NCBI RefSeq assembly: GCF_002209565.1
Contig: NZ_NJIH01000004.1
Location: 434,001-498,000 of the forward strand
Length of the DNA stretch: 64,000 nt
Origin: Candidimonas nitroreducens
Lineage (GTDB): Bacteria; Pseudomonadota; Gammaproteobacteria; Burkholderiales; Burkholderiaceae_B
Reading direction: 5' to 3'
Under the pieces are notes generated by a model that did not search any database, was not told the DNA's origin, and saw nothing but the letters and a program-made list of their open reading frames with translations. Positions 43,864 through 52,296 of the stretch are shown here, piece by piece. Each line of letters starts with the position of its first letter. Within the stretch, counting starts at the first letter, position 1. The position numbers and the translations under genes are program-made.

Positions 43864-45288
43864 TCAACGGCGCATCAGCTCCAGCAGGCGCGCGCCCAGT
43901 TCTTCGGCGCGGCCCTGCGAGGCGATATTGGTAAAGCCCAGCATCAGGCCGGCGTGGCCGGCCGGCGCCGTGGCCCAGCTTGCCACGGTATGGCTGTACA
44001 TGCCGTGCTCGAGCATGCGCGCGACCAGGCGCTGTTCCGCGCGGCGGCTGCCCAAGCGCAGCAGCAGGTGCATGCCGCCGGGCCGCTCGTCGATGTGCGC
44101 ACGCCCGGCCAGGGCCCGCGCCAGGCCGGCGGCGGTCGCGCTGCGGCGCTCGCCGTATAGTTTTCTCATGCGCTGTATGTGCCGCACGAAATGCCCCTCT
44201 TCCATGAACGCGGCGACGATCGCCTGGGTCGTGTGCGGCACGCCTATCGACAGCACCTGGCGGGCCCGCAGGAAATTGTCGACCTGCGCCTCGGGCACCA
44301 CCAGGTAGGCCAGGCGGATGCCCGGGAACAGCACCTTGCTGAAGGTTCCCGCATAGAGCACGCAGCCGTGGCGATCCAGGCTTGCCAGCGCCGGCAGGGG
44401 CCGGCCCAGATAGCGATATTCGCCGTCGTAGTCGTCTTCGACGATCCAGGCCTTGCGCCGCACCGCCCAGTTCAGCAGCGCCAGGCGCCGCGGCAGCGAC
44501 AAAGACACGCACAAAGGGCTCTGGTGGGCGGGAGTGACCACCGCGGCCCGTGCGCCTGCGGCAATATCCACGGCTCGCTGCACCGCCATGCCCTCGGCGT
44601 CGACCGGTACGGGCACTGGCTGCAACTGCAGGCCTTTCAATACCGCCCGGGTCGGCGGATAGCCGGGATCCTCGACCCAGACCGAGTCGCGCGGCCGCAA
44701 CAGCGTACGCGCGATCCACTGCAGTGTGTCGTGATAGCCCGCCGTGACCAGCACCTGCGCCGGATCGCAGTCGACGCCGCGCGCCATGCGCAAATAGGCC
44801 GCGATGGCGCCACGCAGGGCCGGCAAGCCGGCCGGATCGGGAAAGGACATGTCGCACGGCTGCATGGCTCGCGCCTGGCGGGCGCCCAGGCGCGCCCAGA
44901 TTTTGCGCGGGAAGGCGTCGAGCGCCGGCAGCCCCATCTGGAACGGGCGCATATGCGCAGACTCGAAAAGACTGCCGCCCGTGCCCGCCGCGGCATGGCG
45001 CGGCGCAGCGGCCTGCACGGACTCGAGGCGCAAGCCCGGGCTGACCATGGTGCCCGCCTGGCCGCGGCCTTGTATATAGCCTTCGGCCTCGAGCAAGGCA
45101 TAGGCGGTTTCGACCGTGCCGCGGGCCAGCCCCAGCTCTTTGGCCAGCGCCCGGGTCGACGGGATGCGGCCGCCCGGCTTGAGCGCGCCGTCGGCGATGG
45201 CGCCGCGCAAGCGGCCATACAGCTGCCGGTACAAGGGTTCGGCCGCGCCGGTGTCGACCGCCAGCAGTTCATCGATGGAAGAATTCAT
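43864..45288 (-). CDS. MocR-type regulator (GntR HTH fused to PLP aminotransferase fold)
   Basis: A 474-residue fusion. The GntR winged helix is PLYRQLYGRLRGAIADGALKPGGRIPSTRALAKELGLARGTVETAYALLEAEGYI. The fold-type I aminotransferase domain starts near residue 110 and has the PLP Lys in YAGTFSKVLFPGIRLAYL and the WIVEDDYDGEYRY motif. Such proteins sense PLP, an amino acid or an aldimine and control a neighbouring gene. It is divergent from the GNAT gene, a common arrangement in which the acetyltransferase is the regulated partner. Confidence 0.92.
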   Translation of the reverse strand: MNSSIDELLAVDTGAAEPLYRQLYGRLRGAIADGALKPGGRIPSTRALAKELGLARGTVETAYALLEAEGYIQGRGQAGTMVSPGLRLESVQAAAPRHAAAGTGGSLFESAHMRPFQMGLPALDAFPRKIWARLGARQARAMQPCDMSFPDPAGLPALRGAIAAYLRMARGVDCDPAQVLVTAGYHDTLQWIARTLLRPRDSVWVEDPGYPPTRAVLKGLQLQPVPVPVDAEGMAVQRAVDIAAGARAAVVTPAHQSPLCVSLSLPRRLALLNWAVRRKAWIVEDDYDGEYRYLGRPLPALASLDRHGCVLYAGTFSKVLFPGIRLAYLVVPEAQVDNFLRARQVLSIGVPHTTQAIVAAFMEEGHFVRHIQRMRKLYGERRSATAAGLARALAGRAHIDERPGGMHLLLRLGSRRAEQRLVARMLEHGMYSHTVASWATAPAGHAGLMLGFTNIASQGRAEELGARLLELMRR

Positions 45289-45498
45289 GGCCCAGCCGAA
45301 ATGACGATTCTTGGATCTTTGGATTATGACATCACGGCCCTAGGATAGACGCACGAGCCAGCGCAAGACTACCAGTCTCTGCGCCCCCATGCAGCGCACG
45401 ATGCAGCAAGGCAGATAAAAGGCGCACTGGCCGTGGCTGCTGCGAGAACGCTTGCGCTGAAGCCTGCCGTCAAAATCCAATTCGAGCGATTCCACCCC
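45289..45498. promoter_or_regulatory. Divergent control region of MocR and GNAT genes
   Basis: This 210-base gap carries TCTTTGGATTATGACATCAC at about 45312-45331, the AT-richest part, near the MocR end. The MocR protein probably binds here. I see no clear paired repeat. Confidence 0.4.
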
Positions 45499-45972
45499 AT
45501 GAACCAAGCCCACAGCAACGACAGCCCGCGCGAAGCCGCCGCCATCCGCCACGCGGAAACGGAACAGGAACTACGCGCATGTTTTCCCGTGATGCACGAG
45601 CTCAGGCCTCAGCTCACGGACGAAGAAGACCTGCTGCAGCGCATACAGCGCATGCGTGGCCAGGGATACCAGTTGCTGGCCGCCTGGCGGGGCCACAAGC
45701 CTCTTGCGCTGGCCGGCTACCGCCTGCAGGAAAACCTGATCTACGGCCGCTTTCTATACGTCGACGACCTGATAGTGACGCAGGCCAGCCGCGGCCAGCG
45801 CCTGGGCGCGCAGCTGCTGCAATACCTGCGGGCTCAGGCGCACAAAGCCGGATGCGATGCCTTGGTGCTGGATACAGCCTTGTCCAACGCGCTGGGCCAG
45901 CGCTTTTATTTCCGGCAGGGGCTGCTTACAAGGGCGATCCGGTTCAGCGTTCCGGTAGCGGAGACTGCTTGA
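45499..45972 (+). CDS. GNAT-family N-acetyltransferase
   Basis: A 157-residue acetyltransferase. The acetyl-CoA pyrophosphate loop is in RFLYVDDLIVTQASRGQRLGAQLLQYL (R/QxxGxA form) and the C-terminal part is ALVLDTALSNALGQRFYFRQG. It transfers acetyl from acetyl-CoA to an amine of unknown identity. ATG 45499 is chosen; the frame from 45433 adds basic leader without family sequence. It is divergent from the MocR regulator gene, whose control is inferred. Confidence 0.85.
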   Translation: MNQAHSNDSPREAAAIRHAETEQELRACFPVMHELRPQLTDEEDLLQRIQRMRGQGYQLLAAWRGHKPLALAGYRLQENLIYGRFLYVDDLIVTQASRGQRLGAQLLQYLRAQAHKAGCDALVLDTALSNALGQRFYFRQGLLTRAIRFSVPVAETA

Positions 45973-46075
45973 TCCATACGCCGCTACACAAGAAAACATC
46001 TGAATAACCGGCCCGCATCTCCTCTGCCTCGTCCGGGCCGGGATTCAACCCATTGACACGCCAGGATTCCCATGT

Positions 46076-46105
46076 TTACCATACGGTAAATTTACTGTTT
46101 GGTAA
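46076..46105. promoter_or_regulatory. Candidate TetR operator pair
   Basis: TTACC-N4-GGTAA (46076-46089) is a perfect inverted repeat, and a second TTAC-N5-GGTAA (46092-46105) lies directly after it. Both lie 15-44 bases upstream of the TetR start codon at 46120, which fits autoregulation. Confidence 0.7.
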
Positions 46106-46119
46106 GTAACTTATCCGAC

Positions 46120-46806
46120 ATGCCGAACCAGTCTCGCACTCGCGGCCGGGCCCATACCCTGGCCGCCATCATCGACGCAGCCCGGAAGGAATTCGCCCTG
46201 AAGGGCTATGCCGGCGCTCGCATGGAGTCGATCGCCCAGACAGCCGGCATCAACAAGGAACTGATCTACCACTACTTCCGCAGCAAAGAGCACATCTTTC
46301 AGGAAGTCCGGGGCCTGCATCGCACCGACGTGCTCACCAACGATGCCCGCCTCGATCCCGCCACCGATCCTTCGGGCGCCACAGATGGCCTATTTGCCTG
46401 GCGTTTCGACACCGCCGCCAAACACATGGAGTGGGTCAGGTTCCTGACATGGGAAGCCGCGCAGAGCCAGGACGACAAGGTGCCTGGCGAGCAAGGCCGC
46501 CGCGAAGGAATGCAGCGCACCATAGACAGGCTGCGCGAAGCACAGCAGAACGGCCGCATCAGCAATGCGTTCGACCCGCGCCTATTGCAGTTGGCCGTGT
46601 TTGCGCTGGCGACCTATCCCCTGGCCTATGGGCAAATAACCCGCATGGTGACCGGCAAATCGCCGTCCGATCCCGCTTTCCAGAAAGAGTGGCACGAGTT
46701 TCTCCAAAAACTGGGGGAAAGGGTACTGCCCCCGTCGAAGGTGGAAAAAGCACCCGCCAAATCAACCAGGCCAAGAGCGCGCAAGCGCGCTAATCCTGGC
46801 CAATAG
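46120..46806 (+). CDS. TetR-family transcriptional regulator
   Basis: A 228-residue regulator. The N-terminal HTH is FALKGYAGARMESIAQTAGINKELIYHYFRSKEHIF, and the C-terminal helical ligand domain ends in a basic tail (KSTRPRARKRANPGQ). ATG 46120 is used; TTG 46099 would overlap the operator. The operator pair directly upstream suggests autorepression, and the 53-base gap to the RraA-type gene suggests read-through into the operon. The ligand is probably the transported acid or its CoA-free intermediate. Confidence 0.9.
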   Translation: MPNQSRTRGRAHTLAAIIDAARKEFALKGYAGARMESIAQTAGINKELIYHYFRSKEHIFQEVRGLHRTDVLTNDARLDPATDPSGATDGLFAWRFDTAAKHMEWVRFLTWEAAQSQDDKVPGEQGRREGMQRTIDRLREAQQNGRISNAFDPRLLQLAVFALATYPLAYGQITRMVTGKSPSDPAFQKEWHEFLQKLGERVLPPSKVEKAPAKSTRPRARKRANPGQ

Positions 46807-46859
46807 CCGCAGCGCGGCAATGGCGCCCCGGCCAGCGGGAGCGCCTGGAGGAGGCAAAC

Positions 46860-47588
46860 ATGGCCGGCAAGGTTCTTACCGGGAAAATCGATCCGTCGCG
46901 CATCCGGCTGACCGAGATCCCTCATCTGCCCAGCGAGATCATCGAGGGCTTCCGCGAATTGGGAGACGCATCCAGCGCTGTGTCCGATGCCCTGGACTAC
47001 ATCGGAGTGGCCGGGGCGGTGGCAAGCTCCACGCTGATCAGCGTCATACCCGGGGCCACACTGGTGGGCCACGCACTGACGCTGCGCAACATGAAGCGCA
47101 ACGGCGACATCCACCTCGCAGCCCGCGAGCGCAATTCACAGACGGCGGAAGTGGAGGCGCACAACCTTGCCGGAAAGGACGACGTACTGGTGATCCAGGG
47201 CGTGGCGGGCATCTCGAACATGGGGGGCATAGGCGCCCAGATGGGAAAGCGGCAGGGGGAAGTCGGCGCGATCATCGATGGCGGGTTTCGCGACGTGGCC
47301 GACATGAGGCGCTTGGGCTACCCCGTCTGGTCCACCGAACGCACGCCACTGACGGGTAAGTGGCGCATCGAAGCCGTCGAGATCAACGGCCCGGTCACGA
47401 TCTGCGGGATCCGGGTTAACCCCGGCGACCTGGTCGTAGCCGACGACACCGGCGTATGCTTCGTGCCCATCGCGCATGCCGCCGAGGTTCTGGAATACGC
47501 TCGCAAAAAGACCGCGGCGGAACAGCGCAAGAGCGAACGAATAGCCGCAGGCGCCAGCATCGTCGAGCTGGCGGGCGGGAAGAGCTGA
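46860..47588 (+). CDS. RraA-family aldolase (HMG/CHA aldolase-like)
   Basis: A 242-residue RraA-fold protein. It has the GHALTLRNMKRNGD segment, VIQGVAGISNMGGIGAQMGKRQGEVGAIIDGGFRDVADMRR (the loop with the conserved Arg-Asp pair) and a tail with AEQRKSERI. Class II aldolases of this fold cleave 4-hydroxy-4-methyl-2-oxoglutarate or 4-carboxy-4-hydroxy-2-oxoadipate to pyruvate plus a 2-oxo acid, and need a divalent metal. GGAGGAGG before ATG 46860 gives strong initiation. It opens the operon of ABC transporter and LeuCD-like hydro-lyase genes. Confidence 0.85.
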   Translation: MAGKVLTGKIDPSRIRLTEIPHLPSEIIEGFRELGDASSAVSDALDYIGVAGAVASSTLISVIPGATLVGHALTLRNMKRNGDIHLAARERNSQTAEVEAHNLAGKDDVLVIQGVAGISNMGGIGAQMGKRQGEVGAIIDGGFRDVADMRRLGYPVWSTERTPLTGKWRIEAVEINGPVTICGIRVNPGDLVVADDTGVCFVPIAHAAEVLEYARKKTAAEQRKSERIAAGASIVELAGGKS

Positions 47589-47589
47589 C

Positions 47590-49305
47590 ATGGTCAAGTC
47601 CTTCGGCTGGCCCTCCGGAGAGAGAATCATCTGGCTGGTGATCGCCGCGGCCATTCTCTGCATCGTGATCTGGCCGCTTGCAGCCAATATCGACGCAGCC
47701 TTTCACCAAGAAGGCCGCTTCGGCCTGGCACCCGAACACAGCCTGGCCGCCATATCCTCAGTCTATCTCGGCAGCGAGTACCTCGGCCTGCTCGGCAAGT
47801 CGCTGCGCCTTGCGGCATGGGTGACGCTGCTGTGCACTGCTACGGGCGTGTCGATAGCCGTGCTATTGGCAAGAACAGACTTGCCGGGCAAAGCTGCGCT
47901 CGAACTGCTGGTGGTCATGCCGCTGTTCATCAGCCCATTCACCGGCCTGATCGCCTGGGTGGCCCTGGGTTCGGCCAAAACGGGCTTCATCAACACCCTT
48001 GCCGCCACCGTGCTTCGATCGGCGGACGTGAATGTGGCGCCCATCGTGGATATCTGGACCTACGGCGGGGCCGTCTGGATCATGTATCTGTTCTTCACGC
48101 CCTTCATCTACTTGTTCACCATCGGCAGCCTGAGAACCATGGACGGGACGCTGGAGGAAGCGGCCCGTGTGAACGGCGCCTCTCCGCTAAGAACGATCTT
48201 GCGCATCACACTGCCGCTGTCCATGCCCTCCATCCTCATTGCCGCACTGACGGTATTCATCCTGACGACGGAAACCTACACGATTCCCGGGATCATCGGG
48301 AGCGTTGCCGACTTCGACGTCCTGGCCTACCGGATCTTCGAGGACGCCACGGGCGCCCCGCTCAGACTCGCGCACGCGGCGGCGGCGGCCACCATGCTGG
48401 TCGCCCTGGCGTTCTTCGGCATGCTGCTGCAGCGTCACATCACGCGCAGCGCCTCCCGATTCGTAACCGTGACGGGCAAGGGGCTGCGCACCGAGCCGAT
48501 GAAGCTGGGCCGCTGGAAGCCGGCAGCCCTTCTTTTGGTCTGGGCCTATATTGTCTGCACGACACTGCTTCCCCTGGCGGCACTGACACTGTCGTCGCTG
48601 ATGCGGTACAGCTCGGGCGATCTGTTCGGCCAGCCGCTGTCCTGGGCCAACTACTGGCAGTTCTTCAGCGGCGACGATATGCGTCGAGCCCTGGCGAACA
48701 CGATCCTGCTCGCCTTCGGAGCCGCAGGGATATGCGTGTTCGCGGGCGCCGCCATCAGCTTCATGGACGTGCGCCGGCCCGGCATTGCGACACGCGCAGT
48801 TGCAATACTGGCCTCGGTGCCGGTGGCAGTCCCCGGGCTGGTCTTCGGCCTGGGCCTGCTGACCGTGGTACTGAAGTCGCCCCTGTACGGCACAGTATGG
48901 GTGCTGCTCATTGCCTATGTGGCCAAGTTCGTCCCGTTCGGCATAATGATGAGCCGCAGCGGCCTGCAGCAGATGCACCCCGATCTCGAGCACGCGGCCC
49001 GCATCGCAGGCGCGAATTCCCTGCAGACCATTCGATACATCACGATCCCCTTGCTGCGCTTTACGCTGCTGTCGGCGCTGTTCTGCATCGTCGTGCTGTG
49101 CTTCAAGGAACTCTCGGCCTCGGTCATTCTTTACACCAAGAACAGCGAGGTTCTGTCGGTGCTGGCCTGGAATTACATGGGATCGGGAAATTACCAGTTC
49201 GCGGCGACCTTGGGCGTCCTGCAATGCATGATCATTATTATTCTCGTCGTCGCCATACGCGCGCTATTCGGAATCAAGCTCGAGCGCGCGATGGGGAAGT
49301 CCTGA
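47590..49305 (+). CDS. ABC transporter permease, fused double-domain FbpB type (RraA operon)
   Basis: A 571-residue inner-membrane permease with two halves. EAA loops are EEAARVNGASPLRTILRIT and EHAARIAGANSLQTIRYIT. It starts one base after the aldolase stop codon and is followed 28 bases later by the ATPase. It resembles the permease at 20525 in size and arrangement. Cargo: probably the carboxylate processed by the LeuCD-like enzyme (inference), although the family is best known for ferric iron, so iron cannot be excluded. Confidence 0.9.
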   Translation: MVKSFGWPSGERIIWLVIAAAILCIVIWPLAANIDAAFHQEGRFGLAPEHSLAAISSVYLGSEYLGLLGKSLRLAAWVTLLCTATGVSIAVLLARTDLPGKAALELLVVMPLFISPFTGLIAWVALGSAKTGFINTLAATVLRSADVNVAPIVDIWTYGGAVWIMYLFFTPFIYLFTIGSLRTMDGTLEEAARVNGASPLRTILRITLPLSMPSILIAALTVFILTTETYTIPGIIGSVADFDVLAYRIFEDATGAPLRLAHAAAAATMLVALAFFGMLLQRHITRSASRFVTVTGKGLRTEPMKLGRWKPAALLLVWAYIVCTTLLPLAALTLSSLMRYSSGDLFGQPLSWANYWQFFSGDDMRRALANTILLAFGAAGICVFAGAAISFMDVRRPGIATRAVAILASVPVAVPGLVFGLGLLTVVLKSPLYGTVWVLLIAYVAKFVPFGIMMSRSGLQQMHPDLEHAARIAGANSLQTIRYITIPLLRFTLLSALFCIVVLCFKELSASVILYTKNSEVLSVLAWNYMGSGNYQFAATLGVLQCMIIIILVVAIRALFGIKLERAMGKS

Positions 49306-49333
49306 CGGGCAGCCGGGCACAACGGAATCGGAA

Positions 49334-50425
49334 ATGAGCGCCATCAGAATCAACGGACTCGTCAAACGGCACGGAGGCGTCGCGGCGGTTCAAGGCCTCG
49401 ACCTCGAAGTCGAGCCCGGCGAATTGGTCGTACTGCTGGGCCCGAGCGGATGCGGCAAGACCACCACGCTGCGTTGCCTGGCGGGCCTGGAGGACGCCAC
49501 GGAAGGAGAGATCCATATCGGAGGAGCCCTCGTTTCCCGCCCGGGATACAAGACACCTCCCGAGAAGCGGTCGATCGGCATGGTTTTCCAGTCGTACGCA
49601 TTGTGGCCACACATGACCGTGGCGGAAAACCTGGCTTTCGGCCTGCGGCTACGCCGGCTGCCCGCAGCCGAGGTTTCCGAGCGCGTGGAAACCGCGTTGC
49701 GCCTGGTTGGCCTGTCCGCGCTCGCTACACGCAACGCCGGCGAGCTTTCGGGCGGGCAGCAACAGCGTGTGGCGCTGGCGCGCGCCATTGTCCTGGAACC
49801 GGAAATCCTGCTGTTCGACGAACCGCTGTCGAACCTGGACGCCAAGATGCGGGAGCGCATGAGGCTGGAAATCCGCGAACTGCAAAAGCGTCTCGGAATC
49901 ACCACGGTATATGTGACTCACGACCAGCAGGAGGCCATGGTCATCGCGGATCGCATCGTGCTGATGAACGCGGGCCGCGTCGAACAAATGGGCGCTCCGC
50001 GGCAATTGTACGAACGGCCCGTGACACAGTTCGCGGCCGACTTCATCGGGGTGGCCAACGCACTGGGCGGGGTCGTACACAGCATCGATGGCGCGCGCAC
50101 GACCGTGGCCGTCGGCAATGCCATGCTGGAGTGCACGACGCAGAACGACTGCCGCCAGGGCGACGCTGTCGACGTCATTATCCGCCCTGAACACGTAAGC
50201 GTCATCCCCGAACACGAAGGCACGGCCAACTGCTTGCGGGGCCAGGTGACGGACGTCATTTTTCTCGGGAGCAGCACCGACATCGGCATCGCTTCGGGCA
50301 TCGGCAGCCTGCGCGCCCAGGTCAGCCCGCCAGGCGTCGAGGTTCCGGGCCAGGAGGTGCGGCTGAAGGTCAATCCAGCCGCCATAGTGCTGCTGCGCCG
50401 GGAACCGGCTGTCAACAAGGCATGA
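49334..50425 (+). CDS. ABC transporter ATP-binding protein (RraA operon)
   Basis: A 363-residue ATPase. Walker A LLGPSGCGKTTTL, Q-loop VFQSYALWPHM, signature LSGGQQQRV, Walker B LLFDEPLSNLD and H-loop YVTHDQQEA are all intact. The C-terminal domain (about residues 240-363) is the TOBE-type regulatory part. It follows the permease in the operon, and its TGA overlaps the first ATG of the next frame (50422), although the true hydro-lyase start is 50440. Confidence 0.9.
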   Translation: MSAIRINGLVKRHGGVAAVQGLDLEVEPGELVVLLGPSGCGKTTTLRCLAGLEDATEGEIHIGGALVSRPGYKTPPEKRSIGMVFQSYALWPHMTVAENLAFGLRLRRLPAAEVSERVETALRLVGLSALATRNAGELSGGQQQRVALARAIVLEPEILLFDEPLSNLDAKMRERMRLEIRELQKRLGITTVYVTHDQQEAMVIADRIVLMNAGRVEQMGAPRQLYERPVTQFAADFIGVANALGGVVHSIDGARTTVAVGNAMLECTTQNDCRQGDAVDVIIRPEHVSVIPEHEGTANCLRGQVTDVIFLGSSTDIGIASGIGSLRAQVSPPGVEVPGQEVRLKVNPAAIVLLRREPAVNKA

Positions 50426-50439
50426 ACAGGAGTCGCAAG

Positions 50440-51699
50440 ATGGGCATGACTATTTCAGAGAAACTGCTGGCGCAAGCTTCGGGCAGGGATCGGGTGAAGC
50501 CAGGCGAGATAGTTTCGCCGATACCGGAACTGGTGATCGTACACGACGGGTATCTCGAGACCGCCTACGAACAGCTGAAGGAGATCGGCTACCGCAGTAT
50601 TGCCAATCCGGAACGCGTCATGGTCGTCACCGATCACAACGTCATCCAGGTCACGCCCCGGGCAGTCGAGCGCAGCCGGGCGAACCGGCGCATCGCAGCG
50701 GAATGGAAGGTCGGCCATTTCTTCGATGTCGGCCGCGGCGGCCATGGCCATATTTTCCCGATGGAAGCCGGCTTCGTGCGACCGGGGATGTTCCTGTTCT
50801 CTTATGACATGCACTGCACGAATTTCGGCGCAATAGGGGCCTTCGCGCTAAGGGCCGGCCCCGACATTCCCGTGGTGCTTGCCACCGGAACCCTCTGGAC
50901 CATCGTGCCGGAAACACTACGCATCGAGCTGGTCGGCAGGTACCGGCCCGGAGTCCACGCCCGCGACCTCGGGTTCCGCCTGTCGTCGGATCTAACGTCG
51001 GGCCGCCACGGCGTGGAATTCGATCACCGGGTGGTGGAATTCGGCGGGGAACAGGTAGAGGCCATGCCGGTCGCCGAGCGCATCGCGCTGTGCAATACAT
51101 TGACCGAGATCGGCGTCAATAACGTCATGTTTCCACCCATGTCGATCGACGGGAAGCGCGTCGCCCGCCCCGTCGCAAGTGATCCGGACGCACACTATGA
51201 AAGTCGCCTGACGCTCGATCTGGAACAGCTGGTGCCGCAGGTGGCGCTTCCCGGCGGCCCCGATCGCGCGGCGGACATCGGGGACGCCGCGGGGACGCCG
51301 GTAGACCAGGCGTTCCTGGGCTCCTGCGGATCAGGGATGTACGAAGATTTCAAGCTCGCCGCCAAGTTGCTCCGGGGGCGCAAGATCGCCCCAAACGTGC
51401 GCTTCTTCGTCGTGCCCGGCACGGTTTCCATCGCCAAGCGGCTGGCCGACGAAGGAATCGCGCAGCAGTTTCTCGATGCCGGCGCGATGTTCCTGCCGGC
51501 GGGATGCGGCCCCTGTACCGGAGGCATCGGCGCGCCTCTCGGCCCTGGCGAGGTCTCTATTTCCACGGCAGCGACCAACGGCGTCGGCCGCATGGGCTCA
51601 AAGGAAGCCCGCTGCTACTTGGCCAGCCCCATCACTGTGACCGAGTCGGCGATTGCCGGCCACATCGTCGACCCGCGCACAACCGGCAAACCGCACTGA
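50440..51699 (+). CDS. LeuC-like hydro-lyase large subunit (aconitase superfamily)
   Basis: A 419-residue protein of the 3-isopropylmalate dehydratase large-subunit family. Three cysteines at about residues 296, 356 and 359 (GSCGSG and GCGPC) give C-x59-C-x2-C, the [4Fe-4S] ligand pattern of aconitases. Substrate motifs differ from the norm: SYDMHCTNFGAIGAF where GDSHTCTYGALGA is usual, and GSCGSGMYED where GSCTNGRIED is usual. ATG 50440 follows AGGAGTCGCAAG. The family dehydrates and rehydrates (or isomerises) hydroxy-di/tricarboxylates. With the small subunit and the RraA-type aldolase next door, a hydratase step before aldol cleavage is likely. Confidence 0.85.
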   Translation: MGMTISEKLLAQASGRDRVKPGEIVSPIPELVIVHDGYLETAYEQLKEIGYRSIANPERVMVVTDHNVIQVTPRAVERSRANRRIAAEWKVGHFFDVGRGGHGHIFPMEAGFVRPGMFLFSYDMHCTNFGAIGAFALRAGPDIPVVLATGTLWTIVPETLRIELVGRYRPGVHARDLGFRLSSDLTSGRHGVEFDHRVVEFGGEQVEAMPVAERIALCNTLTEIGVNNVMFPPMSIDGKRVARPVASDPDAHYESRLTLDLEQLVPQVALPGGPDRAADIGDAAGTPVDQAFLGSCGSGMYEDFKLAAKLLRGRKIAPNVRFFVVPGTVSIAKRLADEGIAQQFLDAGAMFLPAGCGPCTGGIGAPLGPGEVSISTAATNGVGRMGSKEARCYLASPITVTESAIAGHIVDPRTTGKPH

Positions 51700-51711
51700 A
51701 GGAGTTCGATC

Positions 51712-52257
51712 ATGGGAACATTCGAGGGCTGGAAGACGCGCGGACGATGCCACGTGCTTGGAGACGATATCCCGCACGACGGCGCAGTCATGCCATTCGA
51801 CCTGGTCACCGCCAAGGTGCGGGATCCGGAATTATTGATCTCCCACCTATTCGAAGCCGTCGACCCCGGCCTGCGCGCCCGGCTGCAACCCGGCGACTTT
51901 ATTGTGGCGGGGCGCAACTTTCTATGCGGCAAGGCCCACAACCAGGGTCTCATCGCCCTGAAGGCGCTGCAGATACGAATACTTTGCGAGTCCATGCCTT
52001 TCAGGTCGTTCCGCGGTGCCATAGGGTTGGCGCTGCCGTGCCTGGTGGGCTGCACGGGAATCACCGGGTTTCTGAAAGACGGGGACGAAATCGAAGCCGA
52101 TCTCGAAACAGGAGAAGTAATACGCCTCGCCGCGGGCGAGAGCAAGAACTATCCGCCCATCTCGCCGACCGTCAAGGCGATCGTCGAGGAAGGCGGGATG
52201 CGAGGCATGTTGGCGAAGTGGCTGGAAGACCACCCCGAACGCCGTCTTCCGGCGTGA
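51712..52257 (+). CDS. LeuD-like hydro-lyase small subunit (aconitase swivel domain)
   Basis: A 181-residue swivel-domain protein. It opens FEGWKTRGRCHVLGDDI and has GRNFLCGKAHNQGLIALKAL where the usual loop is GxNFGCGSSREHA; the substrate-binding Arg of SSRE is absent. Further on, LVGCTGITGFLKDGDEIEADLETGEVI is typical. AAGGAGTTCGATC precedes ATG 51712, 12 bases after the large-subunit stop. It forms the active site with the LeuC-like protein, so the altered loop suggests a different acid from isopropylmalate. Confidence 0.83.
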   Translation: MGTFEGWKTRGRCHVLGDDIPHDGAVMPFDLVTAKVRDPELLISHLFEAVDPGLRARLQPGDFIVAGRNFLCGKAHNQGLIALKALQIRILCESMPFRSFRGAIGLALPCLVGCTGITGFLKDGDEIEADLETGEVIRLAAGESKNYPPISPTVKAIVEEGGMRGMLAKWLEDHPERRLPA

Positions 52258-52296
52258 CGAAGGCTGTGTGAAAGCGACAACAACCTGGAGACAATG

